DNA of 64,000 bases from Macrococcoides caseolyticum. GTDB lineage: Bacteria > Bacillota > Bacilli > Staphylococcales > Staphylococcaceae. The notes beneath the pieces were generated by a model. The model was not told the origin of the DNA. It worked only from the letters and a program-made list of their open reading frames with translations, and did no database searches. Every line of letters begins with the position of its first letter. Positions within the stretch are counted from its first letter, which is position 1. The position numbers were made by a program, and so were the translations under genes. The DNA is taken from the NCBI RefSeq assembly GCF_021366795.1, contig NZ_JAHCPS010000002.1, forward strand, positions 248,001-312,000. The letters are read 5' to 3'. Below are positions 46,236 to 54,738 of this stretch, one piece after another.

Positions 46236-49200
46236 CTAATATTCTGCTTGTTTTTCAGTAATTAATACTGCTCTTGGTTTCGATCCATTTTGACCACTGA
46301 CGTAGCCCATTTCTTCAAGTTGATCTATGATGCGTGCGGCACGATTATAACCAATCTGGAACCTACGCTGAATTTGTGATGTAGAGATATGCCCTTCTTC
46401 TATCATAAAATCACAAATTTCATTAAATAGTTCATCTTTAGGTGTTTCTGAAACTTTCTTTAATAATTCTTTTTCCTGAAATAAATAGTTAGGTTCACCT
46501 TGTGTCTTCACGTATTGTACGACGGCATCGATTTCATCATCAGATACATAGTTCCCTTGAATACGTATCGGTTTATTCATACCATTACCAAGATACAACA
46601 TATCACCGTTTCCTAAAAGCTTTTCGGCTCCGCCACTATCAATAATCGTTCTGGAGTCAACAGCAGATGACACCATAAACGCAATACGCGTCGGTACATT
46701 CGCTTTAATCAGACCAGTAATTACATTAACAGATGGACGCTGCGTTGCAAGAATCATATGAATACCAGCCGCACGTGCTTTTTGAGCAATACGCGCTATA
46801 GCATGTTCAACATCTTGCGGTGACATCATCATTAAATCAGCAAGCTCATCGATCACGATCACAATTTTAGGTAGACGTTCAACATAACTTACCTTTTGAT
46901 TATATGCTGTTATATTACGGACATGAATATCTGCAAATATTTTATAACGACGTTCCATTTCTTCAACAACCCATTTTAAACTTTCAGTGGCTGCTTTAAC
47001 GTCTGTGATTACTGGTGCAATTAAATGCGGCAAGTCATTATACGGTGCCAGCTCAACCATTTTCGGATCAATTAATAATAATTTCAATTCATTTGGATTG
47101 TTGCGATATAATAATGAAACTAATATAGAATTGATACAAACAGATTTACCTGATCCTGTTGCACCAGCAATTAACCCATGCGGCATCTTTGCTAAATCCA
47201 TAATCATTGGTTCATTATTGATACGCGCACCAAGCGCTACTGTTAATTTACTCTCAGCAAATTTCATTTTCTTGCTAAACAGCACTTCACTTAAATTAAC
47301 ATTACGCGTTTCAACATTTGGTACTTCAACACCTACAAGTGAAGTGCCAGGAATGGGTGCTTCAATTCGAATATCTTTTGCAGCAAGTGCCATTTTGATA
47401 TCATCTTGTAGGTTCGTAATGCGCGATACTTTTACTCCTTTTTCAACAGAGAGCTCAAAGCGTGTTACGGATGGTCCCACAACAACATTTTCAACTTTCG
47501 CCGGTACATTAAAGTGATAGAAAGCATCATCTAACTGTGCTTTATGTTCGTCAACCCATGATGCATCGCGTTCCTGTTTATCTTCTGGATGGAGAAGAGA
47601 AACTGGGGGTAATAAATATTTTGGTCCTATACGCTTCGTTGGTTCTTTTTTTACCGCATCACCGTCATTATGATACATCTTTAGTGAAGATGCTTGGTCA
47701 GGATTTGGGTATTCAGGTTGCATTTGTTCAGAAATTGGTTCTAAATCGTTTGATTCTGATTGATCCTCTTGAACTTGTTTCATCTTGCGTTCTGGTTGCA
47801 TGACAGCACGTTGTTTTTGTTTATCCAGTAAACGACGTTTGTCACTTGGTGTCATCACAACATTAAATGGAGATACTTTCTTTTGTACAGGTGCTTTATT
47901 ATCAGTGACAGTTTCAACTTCCTGCTCAAGACTACTTTCCTGTGCACTATTCGGTACAATATTTTCTGAAATTAATTCCGGTTGTTCGTTTTGTTCGTTG
48001 ATTGTGTTCTCTGAAGTAGTATCATCACTATGGGCAATTGAAACTGATTTCATTTCAGGAAACAAAACAGGTTCAAGTGATGGTTTTGACATGTCTTCAA
48101 CGTCATCATGAACTTCAGATGATTCAATACTTTCAAAATCTTCATCGGGTTGAAATTCATCGGACGCGTCCGCTTTTAAATCATCGAATGCCTCTACTTC
48201 ATCCAAAGTTTCAAATGCGACATTTTCCTCAAGGAATTGTTCCTGAGTATCTGGTTCAATGCTTCCAGATTCATTATCATCAAGAATTAATTCAACAGTA
48301 TCGTCTGAAGCATCATCCATATTTGCTTCATTCATCATTGCTTCAGCGTCTTGAATTGAAGTAATTTCAACTTCTTCGTTCATCTTTGAACCGGTCTTAA
48401 TCGTGACACTTTCATCTGTATCCAGTTGAATGATTTCACGATCAATTACTTCATTGAGCGCAACTGTTTCAATAGATGCATCTGGTGCTTCTTCATTACT
48501 TTGCTCTGTTAAATTGATTTGATTGATTTTCGGTGTACGGTCAATCGTTTCCTCACTCACCGTAATACTGTCTTGAGCTTCTAAATCGTGATGTTCACTT
48601 TTTTGATTATCAATTATCGAGGTCACTTCGTCTTGCTGCATCTTAAGTTGCGCGCGTTCCAATTCGAATTGCTTTTTACGCTGTAATTTTTTCTCACGTT
48701 CACGTCTAATTTCAGCAACAATTTGAGATGCGTAGACATTTTCAATATTTACCGTATTATCTTCTTTGCGATGTGTGGGTGTCTTTGGACGAGTTTGCAT
48801 TGGCTTCGTCCCTTTTATCGGTGGAACCGGTACATTTTTTAACTGCGCAGGATCTTTACGCGGTTTTGTCCCGTATATCGCTGAAGGTACAACGGATGCT
48901 TTAAATTTAGGCTGATGCACACTATATTGTTTCTCTGTAAAAGAAGGACGATGATGTGATTTTTGACTTTTTACTTGTGGTTCATATGAACGATAATTGA
49001 TATCTTGCTGTCTTGTTTTCGGTTGATATCGTTCATTACGCGAAGATTGATGACTCACTTGATTTTCAGGATAAACACTTTGTCTCTTTCTCCTGCGTTC
49101 ACGTCTTGGTACATAATCCGTCTCAAAAGACGTTCTAATATCTTCAGTATTTACCTCATTTGGATAACTCATCAACTCATCTTGTGGCTGAGTTTGAGGT

Positions 49201-49382
49201 ATATCATCACCTGAAGGATATGCATCAAGAGGGTTATCGTCTGTTTTAATATGATCCACATTCACCGGAAATCTGAATTTACCTCTTGGACGTCGGTAAA
49301 CATCGTCAACTTGCGGTGTTTCTTGTTCTTCGGCAATCGATTTGTCTGATGATTCTCCAAATAATTTATCAAACCAACTCAT
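46236..49382 (-). CDS. FtsK/SpoIIIE-type DNA translocase, soluble SftA-like form
   Basis: This protein of 1048 residues has a long acidic, low-complexity N-terminal half (to about residue 570) with no transmembrane segment, then the alpha/beta RecA-like motor (Walker A GATGSGKS, Walker [14 protein letters not shown]). A C-terminal gamma winged helix ([26 protein letters not shown]) reads polar DNA sequences. That makes it SftA-like rather than a membrane FtsK. SftA proteins clear DNA from the closing septum and help resolve chromosome dimers. I chose the ATG at 49382 (AGGGTGAAACG upstream), which keeps it clear of ytpR. Order ytpR-sftA-murC matches Bacillus. Confidence 0.88.
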   Translation of the reverse strand: MSWFDKLFGESSDKSIAEEQETPQVDDVYRRPRGKFRFPVNVDHIKTDDNPLDAYPSGDDIPQTQPQDELMSYPNEVNTEDIRTSFETDYVPRRERRRKRQSVYPENQVSHQSSRNERYQPKTRQQDINYRSYEPQVKSQKSHHRPSFTEKQYSVHQPKFKASVVPSAIYGTKPRKDPAQLKNVPVPPIKGTKPMQTRPKTPTHRKEDNTVNIENVYASQIVAEIRREREKKLQRKKQFELERAQLKMQQDEVTSIIDNQKSEHHDLEAQDSITVSEETIDRTPKINQINLTEQSNEEAPDASIETVALNEVIDREIIQLDTDESVTIKTGSKMNEEVEITSIQDAEAMMNEANMDDASDDTVELILDDNESGSIEPDTQEQFLEENVAFETLDEVEAFDDLKADASDEFQPDEDFESIESSEVHDDVEDMSKPSLEPVLFPEMKSVSIAHSDDTTSENTINEQNEQPELISENIVPNSAQESSLEQEVETVTDNKAPVQKKVSPFNVVMTPSDKRRLLDKQKQRAVMQPERKMKQVQEDQSESNDLEPISEQMQPEYPNPDQASSLKMYHNDGDAVKKEPTKRIGPKYLLPPVSLLHPEDKQERDASWVDEHKAQLDDAFYHFNVPAKVENVVVGPSVTRFELSVEKGVKVSRITNLQDDIKMALAAKDIRIEAPIPGTSLVGVEVPNVETRNVNLSEVLFSKKMKFAESKLTVALGARINNEPMIMDLAKMPHGLIAGATGSGKSVCINSILVSLLYRNNPNELKLLLIDPKMVELAPYNDLPHLIAPVITDVKAATESLKWVVEEMERRYKIFADIHVRNITAYNQKVSYVERLPKIVIVIDELADLMMMSPQDVEHAIARIAQKARAAGIHMILATQRPSVNVITGLIKANVPTRIAFMVSSAVDSRTIIDSGGAEKLLGNGDMLYLGNGMNKPIRIQGNYVSDDEIDAVVQYVKTQGEPNYLFQEKELLKKVSETPKDELFNEICDFMIEEGHISTSQIQRRFQIGYNRAARIIDQLEEMGYVSGQNGSKPRAVLITEKQAEY

Positions 49383-49392
49383 ACGTTTCACC

Positions 49393-49989
49393 CTATTCTG
49401 CTTTAAAGAAGTCTTCGCCGATTTGACGTGATTCATCTAATACTAAAATACCTTTTTTCTCTTCAGAATCCGTTAAGCCTAATTCACGCTCTGAACAAAT
49501 CATTCCTTTTGAAGGTACGCCACGTAGTTCAGCATCTTTAATTTGCATACCGCTTGGCATTACGGCACCAACTTTGGCCACAACCACTTTTTGACCTTGT
49601 GCAATATTTTTAGCCCCACAAACAATTTGTAATTTTTCTGTCCCAACATCTACTGTCGTAACATTTAATTTATCAGCATCTGGATGTTTTTCACATGTTT
49701 CAACATAGCCCACTACAAATTTAGGAGATAAATCAACTTCTAGGGGGGCATTAAGTCCTTTTTGAATTAATAAATCGTTAATTTGGGCCATTAAATCTTC
49801 CGTTAATTTAACTTGACCATTTGTATCTAATCCTAATGATGATACACCACTTACGTTATAACCAACGATTTTGCCCTCTTTTTTGATGGTTACAATATCA
49901 CCTTCTGTCGAATATTCGAAAGGACCATCAACTGGTTCTAATGTGATAAATAAATAATCTCCAACAACTTTATTATAAAAAATATTCAT
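49393..49989 (-). CDS. tRNA-binding-domain protein YtpR
   Basis: This 198-residue protein has an N-terminal DUF4479 region (1-90) and a C-terminal EMAP/Trbp-type OB fold (about 95-198; VGYVETCEKHPDADKLNVTTVD and IVCGAKNIAQGQKVVVA). The OB fold resembles that at the N-terminus of PheT and the C-terminus of MetG and probably binds RNA. AAGGAGAC precedes the ATG. It precedes the SftA gene by 11 bp on the same strand. Confidence 0.9.
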   Translation of the reverse strand: MNIFYNKVVGDYLFITLEPVDGPFEYSTEGDIVTIKKEGKIVGYNVSGVSSLGLDTNGQVKLTEDLMAQINDLLIQKGLNAPLEVDLSPKFVVGYVETCEKHPDADKLNVTTVDVGTEKLQIVCGAKNIAQGQKVVVAKVGAVMPSGMQIKDAELRGVPSKGMICSERELGLTDSEEKKGILVLDESRQIGEDFFKAE

Positions 49990-50108
49990 GAAATGTCTCC
50001 TTGTGATTTGTATTAGTTTTCTTTATCTATTATATGCTTATTTGATAGTATTTTCTTAAAAAAACAATTAAAAATAATGAAAATATTACACTTCTATTTT
50101 TGAATGTA

Positions 50109-50975
50109 TCATTTATCATTTTCTTGATTTAATTTCTCCTGCATAAACTTTTGACGATTCTTCTCAATACGATGAATCGCCGCTTGATTTCGTTTTGCAT
50201 TATTTTTACCCAGAATAAATACTGGTGTCAGTTGATTATCTTTATACTGGAATGATAACGATGTAATCGGCACTAAACCACTCGCAAAAAACGACATCGT
50301 CATCTGCGCTAAAACATCATAGCCTGTTTCATTTTGAATATCAGCAATAATCAATACATCAGCATGCGGCGTTGCGACTAACATATCACCTGTAATACGT
50401 GATTCAAAGTCTTTTAATAATGATTTATTTAATATACGGCTCGCATCATAACCATCACCCGCATTAAAGAAATAATACGTGTTGCCGTTAACGACATCTG
50501 TTTTATATGTCGTTTTTAGACCTTGCATATTAAACAATGCCTGTTCTTTCATATGTGCAGCATCAATATTAAGTTCTTTTAGCACTTCTGTATCTATCAA
50601 TCGGTAGGTATTACCAAGATCTAATGCATAATAAATATTGGTTTCAGCGGTATGTTCTGAAATAATGAAAGGAATGTCATTTTGTTCCTTTGGAAAACTC
50701 GTTGAACGTAAAACAGGTAATATCTTTGCGCTTTTGTTAATACTTTTATTTCCCATCGCCTGAATTGTTTCATTGATATAGTAAAGTACTTCTTCAATAA
50801 TACGCTCTTTCTTTTCTTTATATTTTGCTGCAACAGGTGCAAGTTTAATCGTCAATCCTTTATGGTTATCAATACGTTCTACCCTTAATGTTTCTTCTTT
50901 ACGGTCAAATATTGTCGTAACAACTGATTCATCAAGCGATTTTATCAATCGGTCTCTAATTTCAAATACATTCAC
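50109..50975 (-). CDS. DUF1444 family protein (YtpQ-like)
   Basis: This protein of about 288 residues is of the DUF1444 family, with no signal peptide or membrane helix; it has ADVLIIADIQNETGYDVLAQMTMSFFASG near the C-terminal third. I placed the start at the GTG at 50975, 7 nt after AGGAG. Reading frames that open further upstream run into the repeat array and are spurious. The role is unknown. In Bacillus ytpQ follows the thioredoxin-like ytpP directly; here an 823-bp insertion separates them. Confidence 0.85.
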   Translation of the reverse strand: MNVFEIRDRLIKSLDESVVTTIFDRKEETLRVERIDNHKGLTIKLAPVAAKYKEKKERIIEEVLYYINETIQAMGNKSINKSAKILPVLRSTSFPKEQNDIPFIISEHTAETNIYYALDLGNTYRLIDTEVLKELNIDAAHMKEQALFNMQGLKTTYKTDVVNGNTYYFFNAGDGYDASRILNKSLLKDFESRITGDMLVATPHADVLIIADIQNETGYDVLAQMTMSFFASGLVPITSLSFQYKDNQLTPVFILGKNNAKRNQAAIHRIEKNRQKFMQEKLNQENDK

Positions 50976-51057
50976 ACTCTCACTCCTCATGAATCTTGTT
51001 AAGTATGATTCTTTCGTAACTTTCATTGTACAATAAAACAACATTGTATTAAAGAGA

Positions 51058-51176
51058 GAGGCTGTCGAAAGGGCGTTTAGATGCAAGTAAACTGGAGACA
51101 AAGCTGAAAAATCGCTCTTTGATTTTGAAGGATTTGTCGAAGTTTACCTAGCATCTGCCCTTGAGACGCCGTTTAA
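51058..51176. repeat. Hairpin unit 1 (type A)
   Basis: AAGGGC (51069-51074) pairs with GCCCTT (51157-51162); GATGC (51080-51084) with GCATC (51151-51155); GTAAACT with AGTTTAC; CAAA with TTTG. Apical 17-mer at 51109-51125. Confidence 0.9.
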
Positions 51177-51180
51177 GAGA

Positions 51181-51298
51181 GAGGCTGTCGAACTTGCGTT
51201 TAGCCCTAAGCAAAATAAAAAGCTCGAGCATAAATCGCTCTTTGATTTAGATCGAGCTTTGTTTTTGTCGAAAGGGCTGCAAGTGAGACGCCGTTTAA
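51181..51298. repeat. Hairpin unit 2 (type B)
   Basis: ACTTGC (51192-51197) pairs with GCAAGT (51279-51284); AGCCCT with AGGGCT (51273-51278); CAAAA with TTTTG; AAAGCTCGA with TCGAGCTTT. Apical 17-mer at 51232-51248. Confidence 0.9.
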
Positions 51299-51417
51299 GA
51301 GGCTGTCTGATATGCGTTTAGGACCGAACAAATTGGAAGTAATCCCAAGAAATCGCTCTTTGATTTCGTTGGGATTACTGAAATTTGTCGAGGTCCTGCA
51401 TTGAAGACGCCGTTTAA
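51299..51417. repeat. Hairpin unit 3 (type C)
   Basis: ATGC (51312-51315) pairs with GCAT (51398-51401); GGACC (51321-51325) with GGTCC (51392-51396); CAAATT with AATTTG; GTAATCCCAA with TTGGGATTAC. Apical 17-mer at 51350-51366. Confidence 0.9.
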
Positions 51418-51419
51418 TA

Positions 51420-51538
51420 GAGGCTGTCGAAAGGGCGTTTAGATGCAAGTAAACTGGAGACAAAGCTGAAAAATCGCTCTTTGATTTTGAAGAATTTGTC
51501 GAAGTTTACCTAGCATCTGCCCTTGAGACGCCGTTTAA
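51420..51538. repeat. Hairpin unit 4 (type A, near-identical to unit 1)
   Basis: It repeats unit 1 with a single base difference in the 3' arm (GAAGAATTTG here, GAAGGATTTG in unit 1). Apical 17-mer at 51471-51487. Confidence 0.9.
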
Positions 51539-51542
51539 GAGA

Positions 51543-51660
51543 GAGGCTGTCGAACTTGCGTTTAGCCCTAAGCAAAATAAAAAGCTCGAGCATAAATCGC
51601 TCTTTGATTTAGATCGAGCTTTGTTTTTGTCGAAAGGGCTGCAAGTGAGACGCCGTTTAA
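51543..51660. repeat. Hairpin unit 5 (type B, identical to unit 2)
   Basis: I see no base difference from unit 2 across the hairpin. Apical 17-mer at 51594-51610. Confidence 0.9.
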
Positions 51661-51662
51661 GA

Positions 51663-51770
51663 GAGGCTGTCGAACTTGCGTTTAGATGCAAGTAAACTGG
51701 AGACAAAAACCGGACAAAACCTATAAAATCAAAGAATGATTGATTTATAGATTTTGTCCGGTTTTTTAAA
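51663..51770. repeat. Chimeric unit 6: start of a unit fused to a terminator hairpin
   Basis: It opens with a type B basal segment (GAGGCTGTCGAACTTGC), then a type A 5' arm (GATGCAAGTAAACTGGAGAC). It then switches to a different hairpin at 51706-51768 with AAAACCGGACAAAA / TTTTGTCCGGTTTT arms. Its tip, read on the minus strand, is AAATCAATCATTCTTTGATTTT, a variant of the array's apical motif in the opposite orientation. The matching 3' arm of type A is missing. Confidence 0.82.
51706..51768. terminator. Terminator hairpin at the array end, after the ytpP-like gene
   Basis: 14-bp perfect outer arms plus inner TATAAA/TTTATA pairing, with A and T runs on both sides. On the minus strand it lies 30 bp after the stop of the thioredoxin-like gene and would stop that transcript. 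On the plus strand it would stop transcripts of the array. Confidence 0.85.
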
Positions 51771-51798
51771 AGAAGCACGTATTCCCTACTTCTATACA

Positions 51799-52107
51799 TT
51801 AAAGTGATTGTATAAAATCATTTACTTGTTCTTTCGTTTTTCTATCTTTAGAAACAAATCGTCCGATAACTTCTGAATCCTTAAATGCAATAAAACTTGG
51901 AATGCCCATCACTTCGTACTCAACTGCTAAATCAATAAAAGCATCACGATCGATAGCAATAAACTGATAATCTTTATTTTCTGCTTCAATTTCTGGCATT
52001 AACGGATCGATAAAGTGACAGTCTGGGCACCAAGTTGCTGTGAACATAGCAATTGTAGGTGAAGCAATGGCTGCTTTAAATTGTTCAACATTTTCTATTT
52101 TTTTCAT
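51799..52107 (-). CDS. Thioredoxin-like protein (YtpP-like)
   Basis: This 102-residue single thioredoxin fold has the active site ATWCPDCHFI (CPDC rather than CGPC) and the cis-proline segment VMGIPSFIAF. The CPDC site suggests a disulfide or peroxide-related reductase role rather than the main thioredoxin. GGAGGTTAA precedes the ATG. It belongs with ytpQ-ytpR in Bacillus; here a terminator and the hairpin array follow it, so it is probably transcribed apart from ytpQ. Confidence 0.9.
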   Translation of the reverse strand: MKKIENVEQFKAAIASPTIAMFTATWCPDCHFIDPLMPEIEAENKDYQFIAIDRDAFIDLAVEYEVMGIPSFIAFKDSEVIGRFVSKDRKTKEQVNDFIQSL

Positions 52108-52112
52108 TAGTA

Positions 52113-53111
52113 TTAACCTCCGGTATTTATTTTTTGTTCGCCTGGCTTAATTATATGCGCTCTCAACAATAATATATATACAATATAACTGATAACCCCA
52201 GGCAAAAGGAAATGAAACAGCCCAATTTGCATCCAGGTTGTTATACTACTTCCCATCGTCTTAATTGTCATAATCTGACCGACCAATCCACTCGTCCCCA
52301 TTCCTGCACCTGCTGCGACATTTTTCATTGGCCATAATAAAGTCATCAGTGGTGCAACAATAATACTTGCTATTACTGGTGGTACAAGTATAAATGGATG
52401 CATCATATAGTTAGGGATTTGAATTTTACTTGTTCCTATGCCATGCGCAATGAGCCCTTGTATACCATTATCCTTAAAACTTGTCACAGCAAATCCTATC
52501 ATATGACAACAACATCCAATTGTCGCTGCAGCAGCTGCGGTTCCATTAATGCCTAACATCAAAGCAAGTGCCGCACTAGAAATTGGACTTGAAAGCGTAA
52601 GGCCAAAGATTAACGAAACAAGAATACCCATTAATAATGGCTGTTGATCTGTTGCAAATGTAATGAATTCGCCTAATGAAAGCATAAATTTCTGAATAAA
52701 TGGCCCTACAAGTTTTGCAACACCAGCGCCAATAACAAGTGTTAACAATGGCGTTAAAATGATATCAATCTTCGTTTTACCACTATAAAAACGTCCAAGT
52801 TCTGCTGTTACAAGACTTACTACATACGTCCCCGCTGCTCCACCTTGCTCGTAGCCATACATCCCGGTTACAGCACTTGCAAATATCACCATCGGCTTGG
52901 CCCCTAATCCATATGCGACAGCAACACCAACTGCAGCACCTGTATAAAGTTTTGCGAGTTTCCCGATTTCTATTAATAAAGTTGTATCGATTAATGGCTT
53001 TAATTCGGTTCCTACCGTTTCAAGAATAAGACCAATAATTAATGAACAGAATAAACCTAAAGCCATAAAGCTCATTCCATCTACAAACCAGCGTTTAAGT
53101 AAAGCTTTCAA
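52113..53111 (-). CDS. PTS EIIC-like membrane protein (PTS_EIIC_2 family)
   Basis: This 332-residue protein has about nine hydrophobic segments and the glycine- and alanine-rich pattern of the stand-alone EIIC_2 family (AAVGVAVAYGLGAKPMVIFASAVTGMYGYEQGG, IGCCCHMIGFAVTS). No EIIA or EIIB partner is encoded nearby, so sugar phosphotransfer is not assured and it may be a general transporter. The start is probably TTG at 53111 after AAAGGGGAG. It lies 5 bp upstream of the thioredoxin-like gene and is probably co-transcribed with it. Confidence 0.78.
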   Translation of the reverse strand: MKALLKRWFVDGMSFMALGLFCSLIIGLILETVGTELKPLIDTTLLIEIGKLAKLYTGAAVGVAVAYGLGAKPMVIFASAVTGMYGYEQGGAAGTYVVSLVTAELGRFYSGKTKIDIILTPLLTLVIGAGVAKLVGPFIQKFMLSLGEFITFATDQQPLLMGILVSLIFGLTLSSPISSAALALMLGINGTAAAAATIGCCCHMIGFAVTSFKDNGIQGLIAHGIGTSKIQIPNYMMHPFILVPPVIASIIVAPLMTLLWPMKNVAAGAGMGTSGLVGQIMTIKTMGSSITTWMQIGLFHFLLPGVISYIVYILLLRAHIIKPGEQKINTGG

Positions 53112-53225
53112 ATTATTCTCCCCTTTTAAGTCATTTTCATTATCATAGCATATTTGTATTTAGAAATAATACATGATTTTTTAATCCCTTTTTGTCCGAA
53201 TAATCAAATCATATTTTAAATAAAA

Positions 53226-53265
53226 ACCCCCTAACATTGAATCTTTTCATTCAACGCTAGGGGGT
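53226..53265 (-). terminator. Terminator after the amino-acid ABC operon
   Basis: The stem ACCCCCTA / TAGGGGGT with an inner TTGAAT / ATTCAA helix is followed by a T run on the minus strand. Confidence 0.85.
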
Positions 53266-53293
53266 ACTTCAACAATTCATATCAGTAATCACT

Positions 53294-54022
53294 TTAAATC
53301 GTAATTATATTTAAGAATCTACGTAAATGCTCTGATTTAGGGTTTGTGAATATTTGTTCTGGGTGATCAATTTCTTCAATATGGCCATCATGTATAAACG
53401 CAACTTTATCTGCTACACTACGAGCAAATGCCATTTCATGTGTAACGATTACCATCGTCATCCCTTCATCACGTAATCCTTTGATGACTTTCAATACTTC
53501 CTGTACAAGTTCCGGGTCAAGTGCTGAAGTTGGTTCATCAAATAGCATTACTTTTGGATTCATCGCAAGTGCTCTTGCAATCCCAACGCGTTGTTGTTGC
53601 CCTCCAGATAATGACACGGGATACTGCTCTTTAACATGAAGTAAATCTACTTTTTCGAGTAAAGTAAGTGCTATTTTTTCCGCTTCAGTTTTATGCATTC
53701 CTTTAACTTGTACAAGGCCTTCCATGACATTCTCAATTGCAGTCATATGCGGAAACAATTGAAAGTTCTGAAAGACCATACCTGTTTTCTTACGCACTTC
53801 AACTTGTGATTTCTTATCACTTGCTGTATAGGTCACACCATCCACACTAACAGTCCCAGATGTCGGAATTTCAAGTGCGTTCATTGTACGTAAAAGGGTT
53901 GTCTTACCTGATCCGCTTCGACCAATTAATACGACAACTTCACCGTTGGCTACTTCTAAATCAATATCCTTTAATACAGTCTTGTCACCAAACTGTTTTA
54001 CTAAATTCTGAATTGAAATCAT
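53294..54022 (-). CDS. Amino-acid ABC transporter ATP-binding protein
   Basis: This 242-residue ATPase has Walker [11 protein letters not shown]-loop [11 protein letters not shown], signature LSGGQQQR and Walker [15 protein letters not shown]. It matches the polar amino-acid group (GlnQ/TcyC). It is the last gene of a three-gene importer and overlaps the permease gene by 4 bp. AAAGGAAG precedes the ATG. Cystine or a related sulfur amino acid is likely from the binding protein, but this subunit alone does not show substrate. Confidence 0.93.
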   Translation of the reverse strand: MISIQNLVKQFGDKTVLKDIDLEVANGEVVVLIGRSGSGKTTLLRTMNALEIPTSGTVSVDGVTYTASDKKSQVEVRKKTGMVFQNFQLFPHMTAIENVMEGLVQVKGMHKTEAEKIALTLLEKVDLLHVKEQYPVSLSGGQQQRVGIARALAMNPKVMLFDEPTSALDPELVQEVLKVIKGLRDEGMTMVIVTHEMAFARSVADKVAFIHDGHIEEIDHPEQIFTNPKSEHLRRFLNIITI

Positions 54023-54738
54023 CGTTGATACTTCCTTTCCACTCTCGCTTCATACATGCTCTGTAAAATGGAAACTATAAAACAAACGACCCAGTACATA
54101 AGTGCAACTAATGAATAAATTGATAAGAATTCATAGGTTGTAGATGCGACTTGCTGTGCATTTCTAAACATTTCTGCTACGAGTATATACCCCAATAAAG
54201 AAGTATCTTTAATTAAACTTAAAAACGTATTACCTAACGCTGGTGTCGCTGTACGAATGGCTTGAGGTAAAATAATACGCTGCATTGTTTGTTTTGGACT
54301 CATGCCAATAGAATACGCTGCTTCTGTCTGACCATGCGGCACTGATAATATTCCACCGCGAATAATTTCAGAACCATATGCACCTACGTTCAGGCTAAGT
54401 GAAATAATGGCTGCTGTAATTGAGCCGAGTTTAAATGCCTGATCGGGATCCCCTGTAATCAGACGGCCAATTTCAGGAATACCGAAAAAGATGATAAACA
54501 TCTGTACAAGCATAGGCGTGCCTCGGAAGATTGATACATATATACGTGCAGGGATGCGCAGTAATTTATTATTTGATATACGTGCTAATGCAGTTAATAT
54601 CGCAATAATAAATCCTAGTATAAACGTAACAATCGCAATCGGAATCGAATATTTGACTAAACCCCAAAGCATTGGCTCAAAAGCTTGAGCCGCTGCATTT
54701 AGGGCATGTGACATTTCTTCATTAAGGACGCGTGACAT
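54019..54738 (-). CDS. Amino-acid ABC transporter permease
   Basis: This permease of about 239 residues has roughly five membrane helices and the HisM/GlnP-type motif around [21 protein letters not shown] and the EAA loop [23 protein letters not shown]. The start is unclear: ATG 54738, lying inside the end of the binding-protein gene, is used here; ATG 54714 is another choice. The protein would form the membrane channel of the importer. Confidence 0.9.
   Translation of the reverse strand: MSRVLNEEMSHALNAAAQAFEPMLWGLVKYSIPIAIVTFILGFIIAILTALARISNNKLLRIPARIYVSIFRGTPMLVQMFIIFFGIPEIGRLITGDPDQAFKLGSITAAIISLSLNVGAYGSEIIRGGILSVPHGQTEAAYSIGMSPKQTMQRIILPQAIRTATPALGNTFLSLIKDTSLLGYILVAEMFRNAQQVASTTYEFLSIYSLVALMYWVVCFIVSILQSMYEARVERKYQR

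Larger units (their letters stand above)
51058..51770. repeat. Tandem array of long structured hairpins (five units plus one chimeric unit)
   Basis: Units begin at 51058, 51181, 51299, 51420, 51543 and 51663, with periods of 118-123 bp. Each full unit starts GAGGCTGTC and ends GACGCCGTTTAA, so GGC(T)GTC pairs with GACGCC. Next come a variable stem, a constant 5' bulge GTTTA, a second variable stem, a constant 3' TGTCGA stretch and a further variable stem. The tip is the identical 17-mer AAATCGCTCTTTGATTT, itself a 5-bp hairpin. Three sequence types occur in the order A-B-C-A-B. Within each type the two arms are complementary though the types differ. No convincing protein frame crosses it. It lies between ytpQ and the ytpP-like gene. 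Confidence 0.9.

Noticed and set aside
47785-48364. Plus-strand frames opposite the translocase N-terminal half
   Set aside because: They are shadows of the acidic, biased coding sequence on the minus strand, lack ribosome sites, and have no recognisable domains.
51058-51660. CRISPR array or integron attC cassette array
   Set aside because: Constant parts are split between base, bulge and tip, with no uniform direct repeat plus unique spacer. There are no cas genes, integrase or cassette genes, and the variable parts are self-complementary arms.
51058-51770. Type III toxin-antitoxin RNA repeats
   Set aside because: Antitoxin repeats of that type are near-identical short pseudoknots followed by a toxin gene. 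Here units are long, differ in stems and are flanked by ytpP/ytpQ-like genes, neither a toxin.
51206-51799. Two minus-strand open frames of 85 and 97 codons, and the upstream extension of ytpQ, across the repeat array
   Set aside because: They share segments such as LNALSTAS only because they read the same repeats. They lack ribosome sites, and complementarity of the DNA arms explains the sequence better than coding.
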